Source of the DNA: Bacteroidota bacterium
Lineage (GTDB): Bacteria; Bacteroidota; Bacteroidia; B-17B0; Aurantibacillaceae
Direction: 5' to 3'
Length of the DNA stretch: 38,297 bases
Assembly (NCBI GenBank): GCA_025963735.1
Contig: JAOQAF010000016.1
Span: 1 to 38,297 of the forward strand
Shown: one piece after another, positions 1 through 10,296 of the stretch
Layout of the letters: every line of letters begins with the position of its first letter
Position numbering within the stretch: the first letter of the stretch is position 1
Program-made: the position numbers and the translations under genes
Notes under the pieces: generated by a model
Database searches by the model: none
Told to the model about the DNA's origin: nothing
Seen by the model: the letters and a program-made list of their open reading frames with translations, nothing else

Positions 1-351
1 AAGGCCATTGAAAATCCTTATACAAGCATTATCGGGCATCCTACGGGACGACTTTTATTAGCTCGTCCCGGATACCCCATTAACCACAAAAAAGTGATCG
101 ACGCCTGCGCTGCTAACAGGGTTCATGTGGAATTAAATGCCCATCCTTACCGCCTGGATATTGATTGGAGATGGATTAATTATTGTATGGAAAAAAACGT
201 TATGATTTCCATTAACCCCGACGCGCATCATAAGGAAGGTTTTAACGACATGCATTATGGTGTGTACGCCGCCAGAAAAGGTATGCTGACAAAAGAAATG
301 TGTTTGAACGCGCTTGGACTTAATGAACTGATTAACGCTTTTAGAAAATAA
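1..351 (+). CDS. C-terminal part of PHP-domain / PolX-type DNA polymerase (5' truncated by window)
   Basis: Open in frame 1 from base 1: KAIENPYTSIIGHPTGRLLLARPGYPINHKKVIDACAANRVHVELNAHPYRLDIDW...SINPDAHHKEGFNDMHYGVYAARKG; typical PHP-domain end of PolX family (GHPTGR, ELNA, INPDAH). Confidence 0.75.
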   Translation, partial: KAIENPYTSIIGHPTGRLLLARPGYPINHKKVIDACAANRVHVELNAHPYRLDIDWRWINYCMEKNVMISINPDAHHKEGFNDMHYGVYAARKGMLTKEMCLNALGLNELINAFRK

Positions 352-386
352 GAAATTAATCCGCGGTTCAATTCAATTCCAACAAA

Positions 387-1898
387 ATGGCAATAATAAA
401 TTCCATAGCAAGCTGGCTTCTTAAAAAACGAATGCACCAGATCGAACTGTTTATTAAATACCCGATAGATGTTCAGCAGGAGTGGTTGCATTCTTTACTC
501 TCCGATGCCAAAGATACAGAGTACGGTAAAAAATTCGGATTTTCTACCATTAAAAATTACGAACAATTTAAATCTCAAGTGCCGGTTAATGATTATGAAT
601 CTTTAAAACCATACATTGAGCGAACCCGTAAAGGAGAACAAAATCTTTTATGGAACACGGAAATAAAATGGTTTGCCAAAAGCAGCGGCACCACCGACAA
701 AAGCAAATTTATACCGGTAAGTAACGAAAGTCTCGACGGCTGTAATTATCATGGCGGAAGAGATATGGTAACTTTGTATTGTTATAACAATCCCGACACT
801 CAATTATTTTCAGGTAAAAGTTTAGGACTGGGCGGAAGTTTTAAAGAAGATCATTTTGGCGAATACAATTCCTTTCATGGCGATGTAAGCGCTATCATTA
901 TTCAGAACCTTCCTATGTGGGCAGAATTTTTCCGTGGTCCGGATGTTAGCATTGCCTTAATGGATGAATGGGAAAGCAAATTGGAGCGTATTGCTGAATC
1001 GATGATGAACGAAAATGTAACAAGCCTGGCAGGTGTGCCGAGCTGGATGCTGGTGTTACTGAAAAGAATTCTGGAAAAGAAAAACGCTAAAACAATTAAT
1101 GAAGTATGGCCTAACCTCGAAGTATATTTTCACGGCGGCGTTAGCTTTGCACCGTACAAAGAACAATTCATTAAATTATTCGATAACAGTAAAGTAAATT
1201 TTTTACAATTATATAACGCATCAGAGGGGTTCTTCGGAATACAGGATCAGTTAAAAAGCGATGAAATGCTGCTGATGCTTGATTACGGCATTTTTTATGA
1301 ATTTATAGATCTTGCCAATTGGAATGCCGGTAATTTTGATAAAACCATACACCTGGAAGATGTGAAAGTAAATACCGATTACGCCATGATCATAACAACC
1401 AACGCCGGACTTTGGCGTTACCAGGTTGGTGACGTAATTCATTTTACAAGCACTAACCCTTACCGTTTCAAAATTTCGGGAAGAACAAAACAAAACATTA
1501 ATGTTTTTGGCGAAGAGCTGATGGTGCACAATGCCGACAAAGCCATTGAAATGGCCTGCGAAAAAACGATGGCCCTTGTTAAAGATTACACCGTTGCTCC
1601 GGTATTTATGCAAAATAATTCAGGCGCGCATGAGTGGTTAATTGAGTTTGAAAAAGAACCCTCTAACTTCGAATTTTTTGTTACCACACTGGATGAATCG
1701 CTTAAAAAACAAAACAGCGATTATGAAGCCAAACGTTACAACAATTTTATATTGCATTTGCCTGAAGTAAAAAAACTTCCTTCCGATTCTTTTTACAAAT
1801 GGCTTAAAGCAAACGATAAACTTGGCGGACAATATAAAGTTCCGCGCTTAAGCAACGACCGTAAAATACTGGAAGAAATTCTTAATTTATCAAAATAA
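387..1898 (+). CDS. GH3 auxin-responsive promoter family protein (acyl-adenylate type)
   Basis: 503 aa; KSSGTTDKSKFIPVS, YNASEGFFGIQ, LWRYQVGDVIHF, KISGRTKQNINVFGEEL motifs of GH3 family. Confidence 0.9.
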   Translation: MAIINSIASWLLKKRMHQIELFIKYPIDVQQEWLHSLLSDAKDTEYGKKFGFSTIKNYEQFKSQVPVNDYESLKPYIERTRKGEQNLLWNTEIKWFAKSSGTTDKSKFIPVSNESLDGCNYHGGRDMVTLYCYNNPDTQLFSGKSLGLGGSFKEDHFGEYNSFHGDVSAIIIQNLPMWAEFFRGPDVSIALMDEWESKLERIAESMMNENVTSLAGVPSWMLVLLKRILEKKNAKTINEVWPNLEVYFHGGVSFAPYKEQFIKLFDNSKVNFLQLYNASEGFFGIQDQLKSDEMLLMLDYGIFYEFIDLANWNAGNFDKTIHLEDVKVNTDYAMIITTNAGLWRYQVGDVIHFTSTNPYRFKISGRTKQNINVFGEELMVHNADKAIEMACEKTMALVKDYTVAPVFMQNNSGAHEWLIEFEKEPSNFEFFVTTLDESLKKQNSDYEAKRYNNFILHLPEVKKLPSDSFYKWLKANDKLGGQYKVPRLSNDRKILEEILNLSK

Positions 1899-1959
1899 GT
1901 GTTGTGCCCGCCACAGGCATGAATGCACGTTAAACTAAATTGTGTAAATTAGTGATGCA

Positions 1960-2742
1960 TTGGCCAGGCCTGTAATCATACTTTTTGGAATTTTATTTTG
2001 TTCTTTTATTGGAAAGGACCAGCCTTCCCCTATTGTTATTAAAACAAGACTTGATAATTTTACAACGGACAATATTGGTAATATTTATACCATAAAGGAT
2101 GATGAGCTTATAAAATATCTTCCCACCGGAAAATTCTTTCTTCGTTATAGCAACCTGCAACTCGGAACCATTACCACGGTTGATGCTACTAACCCTTTAA
2201 AACTGATTTTATATTACCGCGATTTTCAGCAGATTGTTTTTTTAGATAACCAGCTGACAGCAACCAGTGATCCTGTATCACTTGAAAAACTTGGCTACGA
2301 ACAAACTGACCTAGTATGCGCCAGCGCCAACAATGGCTTTTGGCTCTATAATAAACAAAATAATGAACTCATTCGTTTTAACGAAACCTCTAAAAAAATA
2401 GCCTCTACCGGAAATCTAAAACAAATTCTGAGATCAGATATAAATCCAAACTTCATGCTGGAACATAACGGATATCTTTTTTTAAACAGTCCCGAAACCG
2501 GAATTTATGTTTTTGATATGTTTGGAGCTTTCAGTAAAATTATTTCTGTTAAGGACATAAAAACTTTTCTGGTAAGCGACGATGTTATTTATTTTAAAAA
2601 AGACAGCAGTTTTTGCAGCTATAATTTTAAATTATTTGAAGAAGCCTGCAAAAGCATGCCCGCTGGCAGCTTCTGTCTTAAGATGCAGTATAATAAGAAC
2701 AGAATCTATTGCGGATTTAAGGATTCGGTAGTAGTTTATTGA
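1960..2742 (+). CDS. hypothetical secreted/lipoprotein-like protein
   Basis: 260 aa ORF with hydrophobic N-terminus (VIILFGILFCSF), beta-propeller-like repeats; TTG start suggested by track. Confidence 0.6.
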   Translation: MARPVIILFGILFCSFIGKDQPSPIVIKTRLDNFTTDNIGNIYTIKDDELIKYLPTGKFFLRYSNLQLGTITTVDATNPLKLILYYRDFQQIVFLDNQLTATSDPVSLEKLGYEQTDLVCASANNGFWLYNKQNNELIRFNETSKKIASTGNLKQILRSDINPNFMLEHNGYLFLNSPETGIYVFDMFGAFSKIISVKDIKTFLVSDDVIYFKKDSSFCSYNFKLFEEACKSMPAGSFCLKMQYNKNRIYCGFKDSVVVY

Positions 2743-2890
2743 GCAACGTTCCTGCAATTTTTTCTTTATAGTTTCTTTAACAAATTTAATGAGCAAATCC
2801 CCTTTACCCGCTGTTATATTTGCCTTTAATACATAAATTAATTTTATCTTTAGTTTATGTAATTTTTTCCCTTGCAGCATCTTTATATTA

Positions 2891-5800
2891 ATGATTACCT
2901 CCGAAAACATATTAATTAACAAACTGGATGAATTTATCCGGAAGTATTATAAAAATCAATTAATTAAGGGGGTCATTTATTCAAGCGGCATTTTACTTGC
3001 TGCCTTTTTAAGTTTAATTCTCCTTGAGTATTTTGGCGAATTAAGTATTACCCTGCGAACTATTCTTTTTTTTACTTTTTTAATAGCAACCCTTGTTGTT
3101 TTAGGAAATTACATTGCCGTGCCATTGCTTAAATTAAATAAGATCGGTAAAATCATTTCGCACAAGCAGGCGGCCGGCATTATAGGAAATCATTTTTCAA
3201 ACGTACAGGATAAATTATTGAATGTTCTTCAGCTGCAAAGTAACCAGGCCTTGCATGGTTCCAGCGATCTTCTGGTGGCAAGCATCAACCAGAAAATAAC
3301 GGAATTAAAACCTGTTCCATTTGTTTCGGCTATTAATTTAAACGAAAATAAAAAACATCTTAAATATACGTTACCCGTTATTTTTTTATTCATGGGTATT
3401 TATTTAATCTGGCCCCAGATCATTCATAAAAGCACCACACGCTTGTTTCATTATCAAACATATTATGAAAAAGAAATGCCTTTTAAGTTCAATATTCTTA
3501 ATAGTAATCTGCAAGCCTTGCAAACACAAGACTTTAAGCTCGAAGTAAAAATTACCGGTGAGCAGATTCCAAATGAAGTGTTTATTAATATCAAGGGTAT
3601 TGAATATAAACTTGAGAAGGAAAATAATATCACTTTTAATTATACATTTAAAAACCTGCAGGCTAACACCGGTTTTCAATTAGGCGCTGCGGGTTTTAAT
3701 TCAAAAGAATACACTCTGGAAGTTTTACCCAAGCCCTCTTTACTGCAATTTAACCTGCAGTTAATCTATCCGGCTTATCTTCACAAGGCTAACGAAAGTC
3801 TCAGTAACAGCGGTGACCTTCAGATCCCGGCAGGTACAAAAGTAAACTGGACATTTAATACAAGAAACACTGATAAGCTGCAACTTAGATTTAGCGATAG
3901 CCTGGCACATCCATCAAAAAACAATGAGAATCAGTTTAACTTTTCGCGCAGTTTTTTAAACAGTAACAATTACACCATAAAAGCCTCCAACCAATTCATA
4001 AAAATCGCCCCCGACTCCGTTAATTACAGTATTAATGTTATTCCCGACCAGTATCCTTCCATCGATGTAAGTGAAAACACTGATTCATTAAACATCAAAA
4101 ACCTTTATTTCAGCGGGCAGATTAAAGATGATTATGGCTTTAATCATCTTAATTTTTTTTATAAAAAATTCAGCATTGATTCTACCGGAAAAACAAATGA
4201 AAGCACTGGAAGTTTCCCAATAGCAATTAAACGCGACCAAATCTCACAACCTTATTTTTATTATCTCGACGCCTCTAAATTTAATTTACAACCGGGCGAT
4301 AAAATAGAATACTTTTTTGAGGTGTTTGATAACGACGGAGTTAATGGTTCAAAGTCGGCCAAAACACAGCTCATGACCTTTAAGGCACCTACATTAGACG
4401 AAATAAATGAAAATACCTCAAAAAATAATTCCGAAATAAAACAAGATCTGGAGGAAAGCATTAAAAAAGCAAAACAGCTTCAAAAAGACGTAAATGAACT
4501 TTCAAAAAAAATAACAGATAAAAAACAATTGGGTTACGAAGAAAAAAAGAAAATTGAGGATGTAATTAAAAAACAAAACGAGCTGAAAAATAAAATTGAA
4601 GAAATTAAACAGGAAAATCAATTGAACAACCAGCAGCAAAATGAATTTACCCAAAATGATGAAAGCCTGCTCGAAAAACAAAAACAGCTGGAACAATTAT
4701 TTGAAAATGTAATGACTCCGGAAATGGAAAAATTATTTGACGAGCTTAATAAAATGCTGGATAAGTTGGATAAAAATGAAGTTCAGCAAAAGCTTGAAGA
4801 GATGAAACTTTCTAATAAGGATATTGAAAAAGAACTCGACCGAAACCTTGAAGCCTTCAAACAACTGGAAGTGCAGCAAAAGATGCAGCAGGCTATAGAT
4901 AAACTCGACGAACTTAAAAAGAAAGAAGATGATTTAAATAAGGAAACTGAAAATAAAAAAGAAGACAAGGACACTAAGAATAAGGACAATAAAAACAAAG
5001 ACGAAAAAAGCAAAGAGCTTGAAAAAAAGCAGGATGATATTAAAAAAGATTTTGAAAATTTAAAGGAAGAACTAAAAGAACTCGAGAAAAAAAACAGCGA
5101 ACTGGAAGAGCCAAACGCTTTGCCTAAAAACGAACAAAAGCAAAAAGAAATTGAAAAAGAAATGCAAAACAGTTCTGAGCAACTGAATAAGAATAATAAA
5201 AAAGAAGCTTCAAAATCTCAGAAAAGTGCAAGTCAGAAAATGCAGGAAATGAAGGAAGAAATGGAGCAGTCTATGGAATCTTCGGAACAGCAACAGGAAG
5301 AAGAAAACGCGCAGGCTTTGAGGCAAATTCTCGAAAACCTTCTTAATCTTTCTTTCGCTCAGGAAGAACTTATTAAACAATTGCCCAAAACACGTATTGA
5401 CAATCCACTTTATATTAAAATTCCGCAGGAACAAAACAAGCTAAAAGACGACAGTAAAATTATTGAAGATAGTTTATTGGCTTTAAGTAAGCGCGCTCCT
5501 AAAATAAGTGCCATGGTTAACCGCGAAATAAGTGCCATTAACATGAACATGGATAAAACGGTTAAATCCCTTGCGGAAAGAAATACCGGCGATGCCACCA
5601 TGCGAATGCAAAGCACAATGACATCCGTTAATAACCTGGCCCTTCTACTTAACGAAGCGTTGGAGCAAATGCAGCAACAAATGAAACAACAGCAGCAGCA
5701 AAGCTCTAAACCAGGCAGCGGAAAGTGTAAGAAACCCGGCAGCGGATCCGGGCAAAAGCCGTCTCAAAGTCCGGCCATGCCTAACATGCGTAAATTACAG

Positions 5801-6376
5801 GAACAACTAAATCAACAGCTTCAGCAATTAAAAGATGCTCTGGAAAAAGGTCAGAAACCGGGAGAGAAACCTGGTGATAAGCCCGGTGATAAAAAAGGTC
5901 AGAAGCCCGGCGGTGGAATGGGCCAGAATGGAAATACCGGCTCAGGCATGATGCCAGGCAATAGTGAACAAATGGCTAAACTTGCGGCGCAGCAGGAAGC
6001 ATTACGCCGGCAGATGCAGGGTTTAATGGATAAAATGAAGAATAAAGGCAAAAATCCGGGGGGAAACATGACGGATTTAATGGAACAAACTGAAAAAGAC
6101 ATAGTTAATAAGAACATTACCAACGAAACCATGAAACGCCAGCAGGATATTCTGAGCCGCATGCTCGAAAGCGAGAAAGCGGAACGCGAAAGGGAGCAGG
6201 ACGAACAAAGGAAAAGTAATGAAGCAAAAAGTGAAAATTTAAGCAACCCTATACAGTTTTTAGAGTATAAAAGGTTAAAGGAAAAAGAAATGGAGTTGTT
6301 AAATACTGTACCCCCAAGTTTAACGCCTTATTATAAAGATAAAGTCAACAAATATTTTAACACTGTAAATAAATAA
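2891..6376 (+). CDS. DUF4175-like very large membrane-anchored coiled-coil protein
   Basis: 1161 aa; two N-terminal TM helices, long K/E/Q-rich coiled coil, Gly/Pro/Lys-rich tract; stop overlaps next start (TAATGG). Confidence 0.7.
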   Translation: MITSENILINKLDEFIRKYYKNQLIKGVIYSSGILLAAFLSLILLEYFGELSITLRTILFFTFLIATLVVLGNYIAVPLLKLNKIGKIISHKQAAGIIGNHFSNVQDKLLNVLQLQSNQALHGSSDLLVASINQKITELKPVPFVSAINLNENKKHLKYTLPVIFLFMGIYLIWPQIIHKSTTRLFHYQTYYEKEMPFKFNILNSNLQALQTQDFKLEVKITGEQIPNEVFINIKGIEYKLEKENNITFNYTFKNLQANTGFQLGAAGFNSKEYTLEVLPKPSLLQFNLQLIYPAYLHKANESLSNSGDLQIPAGTKVNWTFNTRNTDKLQLRFSDSLAHPSKNNENQFNFSRSFLNSNNYTIKASNQFIKIAPDSVNYSINVIPDQYPSIDVSENTDSLNIKNLYFSGQIKDDYGFNHLNFFYKKFSIDSTGKTNESTGSFPIAIKRDQISQPYFYYLDASKFNLQPGDKIEYFFEVFDNDGVNGSKSAKTQLMTFKAPTLDEINENTSKNNSEIKQDLEESIKKAKQLQKDVNELSKKITDKKQLGYEEKKKIEDVIKKQNELKNKIEEIKQENQLNNQQQNEFTQNDESLLEKQKQLEQLFENVMTPEMEKLFDELNKMLDKLDKNEVQQKLEEMKLSNKDIEKELDRNLEAFKQLEVQQKMQQAIDKLDELKKKEDDLNKETENKKEDKDTKNKDNKNKDEKSKELEKKQDDIKKDFENLKEELKELEKKNSELEEPNALPKNEQKQKEIEKEMQNSSEQLNKNNKKEASKSQKSASQKMQEMKEEMEQSMESSEQQQEEENAQALRQILENLLNLSFAQEELIKQLPKTRIDNPLYIKIPQEQNKLKDDSKIIEDSLLALSKRAPKISAMVNREISAINMNMDKTVKSLAERNTGDATMRMQSTMTSVNNLALLLNEALEQMQQQMKQQQQQSSKPGSGKCKKPGSGSGQKPSQSPAMPNMRKLQEQLNQQLQQLKDALEKGQKPGEKPGDKPGDKKGQKPGGGMGQNGNTGSGMMPGNSEQMAKLAAQQEALRRQMQGLMDKMKNKGKNPGGNMTDLMEQTEKDIVNKNITNETMKRQQDILSRMLESEKAEREREQDEQRKSNEAKSENLSNPIQFLEYKRLKEKEMELLNTVPPSLTPYYKDKVNKYFNTVNK

Positions 6377-6783
6377 TGGTGCCGGCTAAAGGAGAAAACC
6401 TGAAAATTAATTCGAATGCGGAAAATTTACGACTTGTAGAGCGATTGGTAGATGATGTTTGCCATATCTATAATGTGAATGAAGATAGTTATGGTAACAT
6501 CCTGATAGCCGTAACAGAAGCGGTTAATAACGCCATAAACCATGGCAACCAGAATAACCCTGATAAATATGTTCAGATCGGATTTGAAACCGACGAAAAA
6601 CATCTTATTTTTAATATTAAAGACGAGGGCCCGGGCTTCGACTACCAAAATCTTCCCGACCCAACCGATCCGTCTAACCTTGATAAAGTAAATGGTCGCG
6701 GTGTTTTTTTAATGAAACATTTGGCCGACCGGCTCGAATTTAAAGACAACGGCAAAGAAGTGTCGCTTGCTTTTAATAATTAG
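6376..6783 (+). CDS. ATP-binding protein, HATPase_c_2 / anti-sigma regulatory factor-like
   Basis: ITEAVNNAINHGNQ (N box), DEGPGFD (G1), NGRGVFLMKHLAD (G2). Confidence 0.85.
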   Translation: MVPAKGENLKINSNAENLRLVERLVDDVCHIYNVNEDSYGNILIAVTEAVNNAINHGNQNNPDKYVQIGFETDEKHLIFNIKDEGPGFDYQNLPDPTDPSNLDKVNGRGVFLMKHLADRLEFKDNGKEVSLAFNN

Positions 6784-6846
6784 TATACCAAATTTTCCTA
6801 AAATCTTCGCCAACTATTTAAATCAGGTTATCTTTAAGGTATCTCT

Positions 6847-8673
6847 TTGAGAAACTATTTCAAATATATTTATCTCTTTCTGTTGCTTGCTCCGGGCATA
6901 AATCTGCAGGCTCAAAAAAACCAGAATGCCGATAAGCTGGCCCTGCAATACTTCGAGCAAAAAGAATTTGAAAAGGCAAATACTTTTTTTGAAGATCTTT
7001 TTGATCAGAACCCTGACACCTGGTATTCGTATTACTACAAAAGTTTATTGGCAGTTAAAGATTATTCCAAGGCCGAAAAAATAACCAAAAAACAGTTGAA
7101 GGCCAATAAATTTAATTCATACCTGTATGTTTATCTTGGACGCATTTATAAAGCGCAAAACGAACCCAAAAAAGAGAAAGAAGCCTATCAGAAAGCAATT
7201 AAAGAACTTGTTCCAATGCAGGCTTATATTCAGTCACTGGCTAACACTTTTGTGGAGGATGAACTTTATGACTATGCGATAGAAACCTATAACAAAGCCA
7301 AAACATCGGACTATCCTTATTTTTACGAGCGCGCAGAAATTTACAAACGCAAGAACGATTTGAAAGCGATGATCAACGAATACCTTGACGCGCTGGAGTT
7401 CAGGGACACCGAACTAATAACCGTACAAACCAATTTACAAAATTCCCTGGGTTATGACGATGAGGAAGGCGGGATAAAAAATCCTTTACTAAAACAGGAA
7501 CTTCAAAAACGTATTCAAAAAAGCCCTGAAAAAACAGTTTTAAGCGAATTTTTAATTTTCATTCAAAAACAACAAAAAGATTTTGACGGAGCTTTTGTTC
7601 AGTCGCGCGCGTTAGATAAACGATTAAAAGAAGATGGCCATCGGGTTTTTGAACTGGCACGCATCTGCGTAAGCAACCAGATTTGGGATGTTGCTAAACG
7701 CTGTTATGAATATATTATTGAAAAAGGTTCCGGTAACCTTTATTATGATGCCGCATCCATTGATATTCTTAATGTAGAATATCTATCGGTTACACAAAAA
7801 CCATTACCTGCACAGGAAGAATTACTTTTACTGGAAGCTAATTTAAACAAGGCTAAAGACAAATATCAAAACAGCAGTATGAAGGCACAGATAATAAAAA
7901 ACCTTGCCTCATTGGAAGCCTACTATCTGAACAGGCCTGGCACTGCCGTTATTTTACTTCAGGATCTTATTGGTGAGTCGGGCGCTGATGCCACTGCCAA
8001 AGCTGAATATAAAACCATGCTCGCGGATATTTACCTGATAAAAGGTGAAATTTGGGAAGCCTCCCTTTTATATTCGCAGGTAGAAAAAGATTTTAAATAT
8101 GAAGCCATTGGGCAGGAAGCGAAATTTAAAAATGCAAAGCTGAGTTTTTATGCCGGAGATTTTAAATGGGCAAAAACTCAGGCGGATGTTTTAAAAGGAG
8201 CTACCAGTAAATTAATTGCAAATGATGCGCTTGATTTAAGTCTGATTATTACCGACGCCATTGGAGTTGATACCAATGATTTGCCCTTAAAACTTTTTGC
8301 GAGTGCCGAATTAATGATCCTTCAGCATAAGTATGACCAGGCTGTTGCCCGCATGGACAGTATTAATCAATTATTCAACACCAATACTTTAGGTGATGAT
8401 ATTTATTACAAGAAAGCTCAGATCTATCAAAAGCTTGGAAAGTATGAACAGGTAGAAGCCATGTACAAAAATATTATCGAATTTTTTCCGGATGAACTGT
8501 ATGGCGATGATGCCCAGTTTAAACTTGCAGAACTTTATGAAAAATTTTTGATGGATAAGGAAAAAGCGAAAACTGCTTATCAGGAGGTACTGACAAAATA
8601 TCCGGGAAGCATTTATGTGGTTGAGGCAAGGAAACGGTACAGGGAACTTAGAGGTGATAACCTCAGCAATTAA
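6847..8673 (+). CDS. tetratricopeptide repeat protein with signal peptide
   Basis: 608 aa; N-terminal signal peptide then multiple TPR-like units. Confidence 0.85.
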   Translation: MRNYFKYIYLFLLLAPGINLQAQKNQNADKLALQYFEQKEFEKANTFFEDLFDQNPDTWYSYYYKSLLAVKDYSKAEKITKKQLKANKFNSYLYVYLGRIYKAQNEPKKEKEAYQKAIKELVPMQAYIQSLANTFVEDELYDYAIETYNKAKTSDYPYFYERAEIYKRKNDLKAMINEYLDALEFRDTELITVQTNLQNSLGYDDEEGGIKNPLLKQELQKRIQKSPEKTVLSEFLIFIQKQQKDFDGAFVQSRALDKRLKEDGHRVFELARICVSNQIWDVAKRCYEYIIEKGSGNLYYDAASIDILNVEYLSVTQKPLPAQEELLLLEANLNKAKDKYQNSSMKAQIIKNLASLEAYYLNRPGTAVILLQDLIGESGADATAKAEYKTMLADIYLIKGEIWEASLLYSQVEKDFKYEAIGQEAKFKNAKLSFYAGDFKWAKTQADVLKGATSKLIANDALDLSLIITDAIGVDTNDLPLKLFASAELMILQHKYDQAVARMDSINQLFNTNTLGDDIYYKKAQIYQKLGKYEQVEAMYKNIIEFFPDELYGDDAQFKLAELYEKFLMDKEKAKTAYQEVLTKYPGSIYVVEARKRYRELRGDNLSN

Positions 8674-8827
8674 TCAAACCTCAAATAATCTGTAGACGTT
8701 ACCATTAAACCAATTTGTCTTAAAAATGCCGCCAACCGCCAAGCATGTCTTGCTGCTATATCTGCAAAAGATCAGAAAATAGCATTTGGTTGAACGACTG
8801 AATGTTTAACGCGTGACTTAACAATGT

Positions 8828-9148
8828 GGGCATCATAAAATTTCCAGTTAAAACTCTTTGGATGTTTAAAAGGAGTTCGAAAAAGACTATCGCACCACAG
8901 ACAGTAATTTTATATGCAGGTCTTTTGAGAAAGCTAGTGTGGGAGGCCTGGCTGTTCGAGGCCAAGACGGTTTCATATGGGCGAGTTCCACGACTCTGCT
9001 TAAACATCGAAAAGAGTTTAGAGAAATTTTATGAAGCCTTGAGTTTTCCTTTCTTTCTGGTCAAGCAAAAAGAAAGGAACAGTTTTTGTGCAAATTTGTT
9101 AATTCATTATTATTGTACCTGAAGTCTTAATTGAAAAAGACTTTTTAA
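8828..9148 (-). repeat. copy A of a dispersed MITE-like repeat; core 8828-9038 with ~40-bp terminal inverted repeats
   Basis: Reverse complement aligns by eye to 35308-35622; arms 8828-8870 (GGGCATCATAAAATTTCCAGTTAAAACTCTTTGGATGTTTAAA) and ~9000-9038 (TTAAACATCGAAAAGAGTTTAGAGAAATTTTATGAAGCC). Confidence 0.85.
9048..9077. repeat. hairpin CCTTTCTTTCTG...CAAAAAGAAAGG inside repeat copy A
   Basis: 12-bp arms with one mismatch; same hairpin at 35376-35401 in copy B. Confidence 0.6.
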
Positions 9149-9159
9149 GGGGCAATTAA

Positions 9160-10245
9160 TTAAACTTTTATTTCTGCATTCAATGCTTTTAATAAGGCTC
9201 CCGCTTTTAAAAGACATTCTTCATATTCTTTTTCAGGATCACACAAGTGTGTTATGGCGCTGCCAACCGCAATGGAAACCCGTTTTGTTTTTACATTGTA
9301 AAAAATGCTCCGAATGGTTACCGAAAATTCAAAGTCACCGTTACTTTCTATAAAACCCATGGCGCCTGAATAATAGTCCCTTTCAAAATTTTCCGTTTCA
9401 TCAATAAGCTGCATTGCTTTTATTTTTGGCGCCCCGGTCATGCTGGCCATCGGGAAAGTTGCGTTTATAATTTCGTCAAACGTTAAATTTCTTTTTAATC
9501 TGCAGCTAACAGTGCTTACCATGTGATGAACCGTTTCGTATGTTTCAATATTATAAAGTTTGTTTACTTTAACCGTTCCTTTTTCAGCAACCCGCGACAG
9601 ATCATTTCGTGCAACGTCAACAGCCATAACATTTTCGGTGCGTTCTTTTCCATTATTAAAGAGTTCTTTTTTCAACATTTCATCCTCTAAAGCAACTGCA
9701 GATCTTCTGGCAGTTCCTTTGATAGGTTTTGTTTCAACAATTTCGCCCGTTCTTTTTAAAAATAATTCAGGACTTGCTGATATTATAAAATCTTCTTCAA
9801 TCTTCACTAATTTAGAATAGGGAGCTTTGGCAAGTTTTTGAAGCTTAATATATACGGATAAAGGATCGATATCCGATTCCTGAGAAATAAATTGCATACA
9901 AAAATTTATTTCATAAATTATTCCTTTCTGTATTTTCTTTTTTAAGTCATATACTTGCTGTACATATTCATCTTTGGAAATACGGGGACTAAATAACAAT
10001 GTTGCATTTTCTCTGCAGTCATAATTTGTAACTCCAAAAAGATAACTTTCCTTTTCAGAAAATAAATTAATTTTTAATGGATTTACAGTTGGGTTTATAT
10101 ATGGGATTGTACAAAAAGATCTGGTGTTGCCCGGCAATTCATTAAGCCTTGAACTAAGCTCTGTAATTTTTAATTCCCCGTGATTTAAATGCTCTATTAC
10201 ATAATTATCACACGAAGGAAGTTTATTTTTAAATCCGCTGTCCAA
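9160..10245 (-). CDS. pabB: chorismate-binding enzyme, aminodeoxychorismate synthase component I / PabB-like
   Basis: KPIKGTARR, RNDLSRVA, MASMTGAPKIKAMQLID, YSGAMGFIESNGDFEFSVTIRS; anthranilate synthase I superfamily motifs. Confidence 0.75.
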   Translation of the reverse strand: MDSGFKNKLPSCDNYVIEHLNHGELKITELSSRLNELPGNTRSFCTIPYINPTVNPLKINLFSEKESYLFGVTNYDCRENATLLFSPRISKDEYVQQVYDLKKKIQKGIIYEINFCMQFISQESDIDPLSVYIKLQKLAKAPYSKLVKIEEDFIISASPELFLKRTGEIVETKPIKGTARRSAVALEDEMLKKELFNNGKERTENVMAVDVARNDLSRVAEKGTVKVNKLYNIETYETVHHMVSTVSCRLKRNLTFDEIINATFPMASMTGAPKIKAMQLIDETENFERDYYSGAMGFIESNGDFEFSVTIRSIFYNVKTKRVSIAVGSAITHLCDPEKEYEECLLKAGALLKALNAEIKV

Positions 10246-10296
10246 TTTTTTAGATAAATCCTACCCCGGTTAAATAATAAGGCACGCCGTTTATTT

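Noticed and set aside
4502-6246. Several minus-strand ORFs (S/L/F-rich) antisense to the DUF4175-like gene
   Set aside because: Mirror of K/E/Q-rich coding sequence; compositional artefacts without family motifs.
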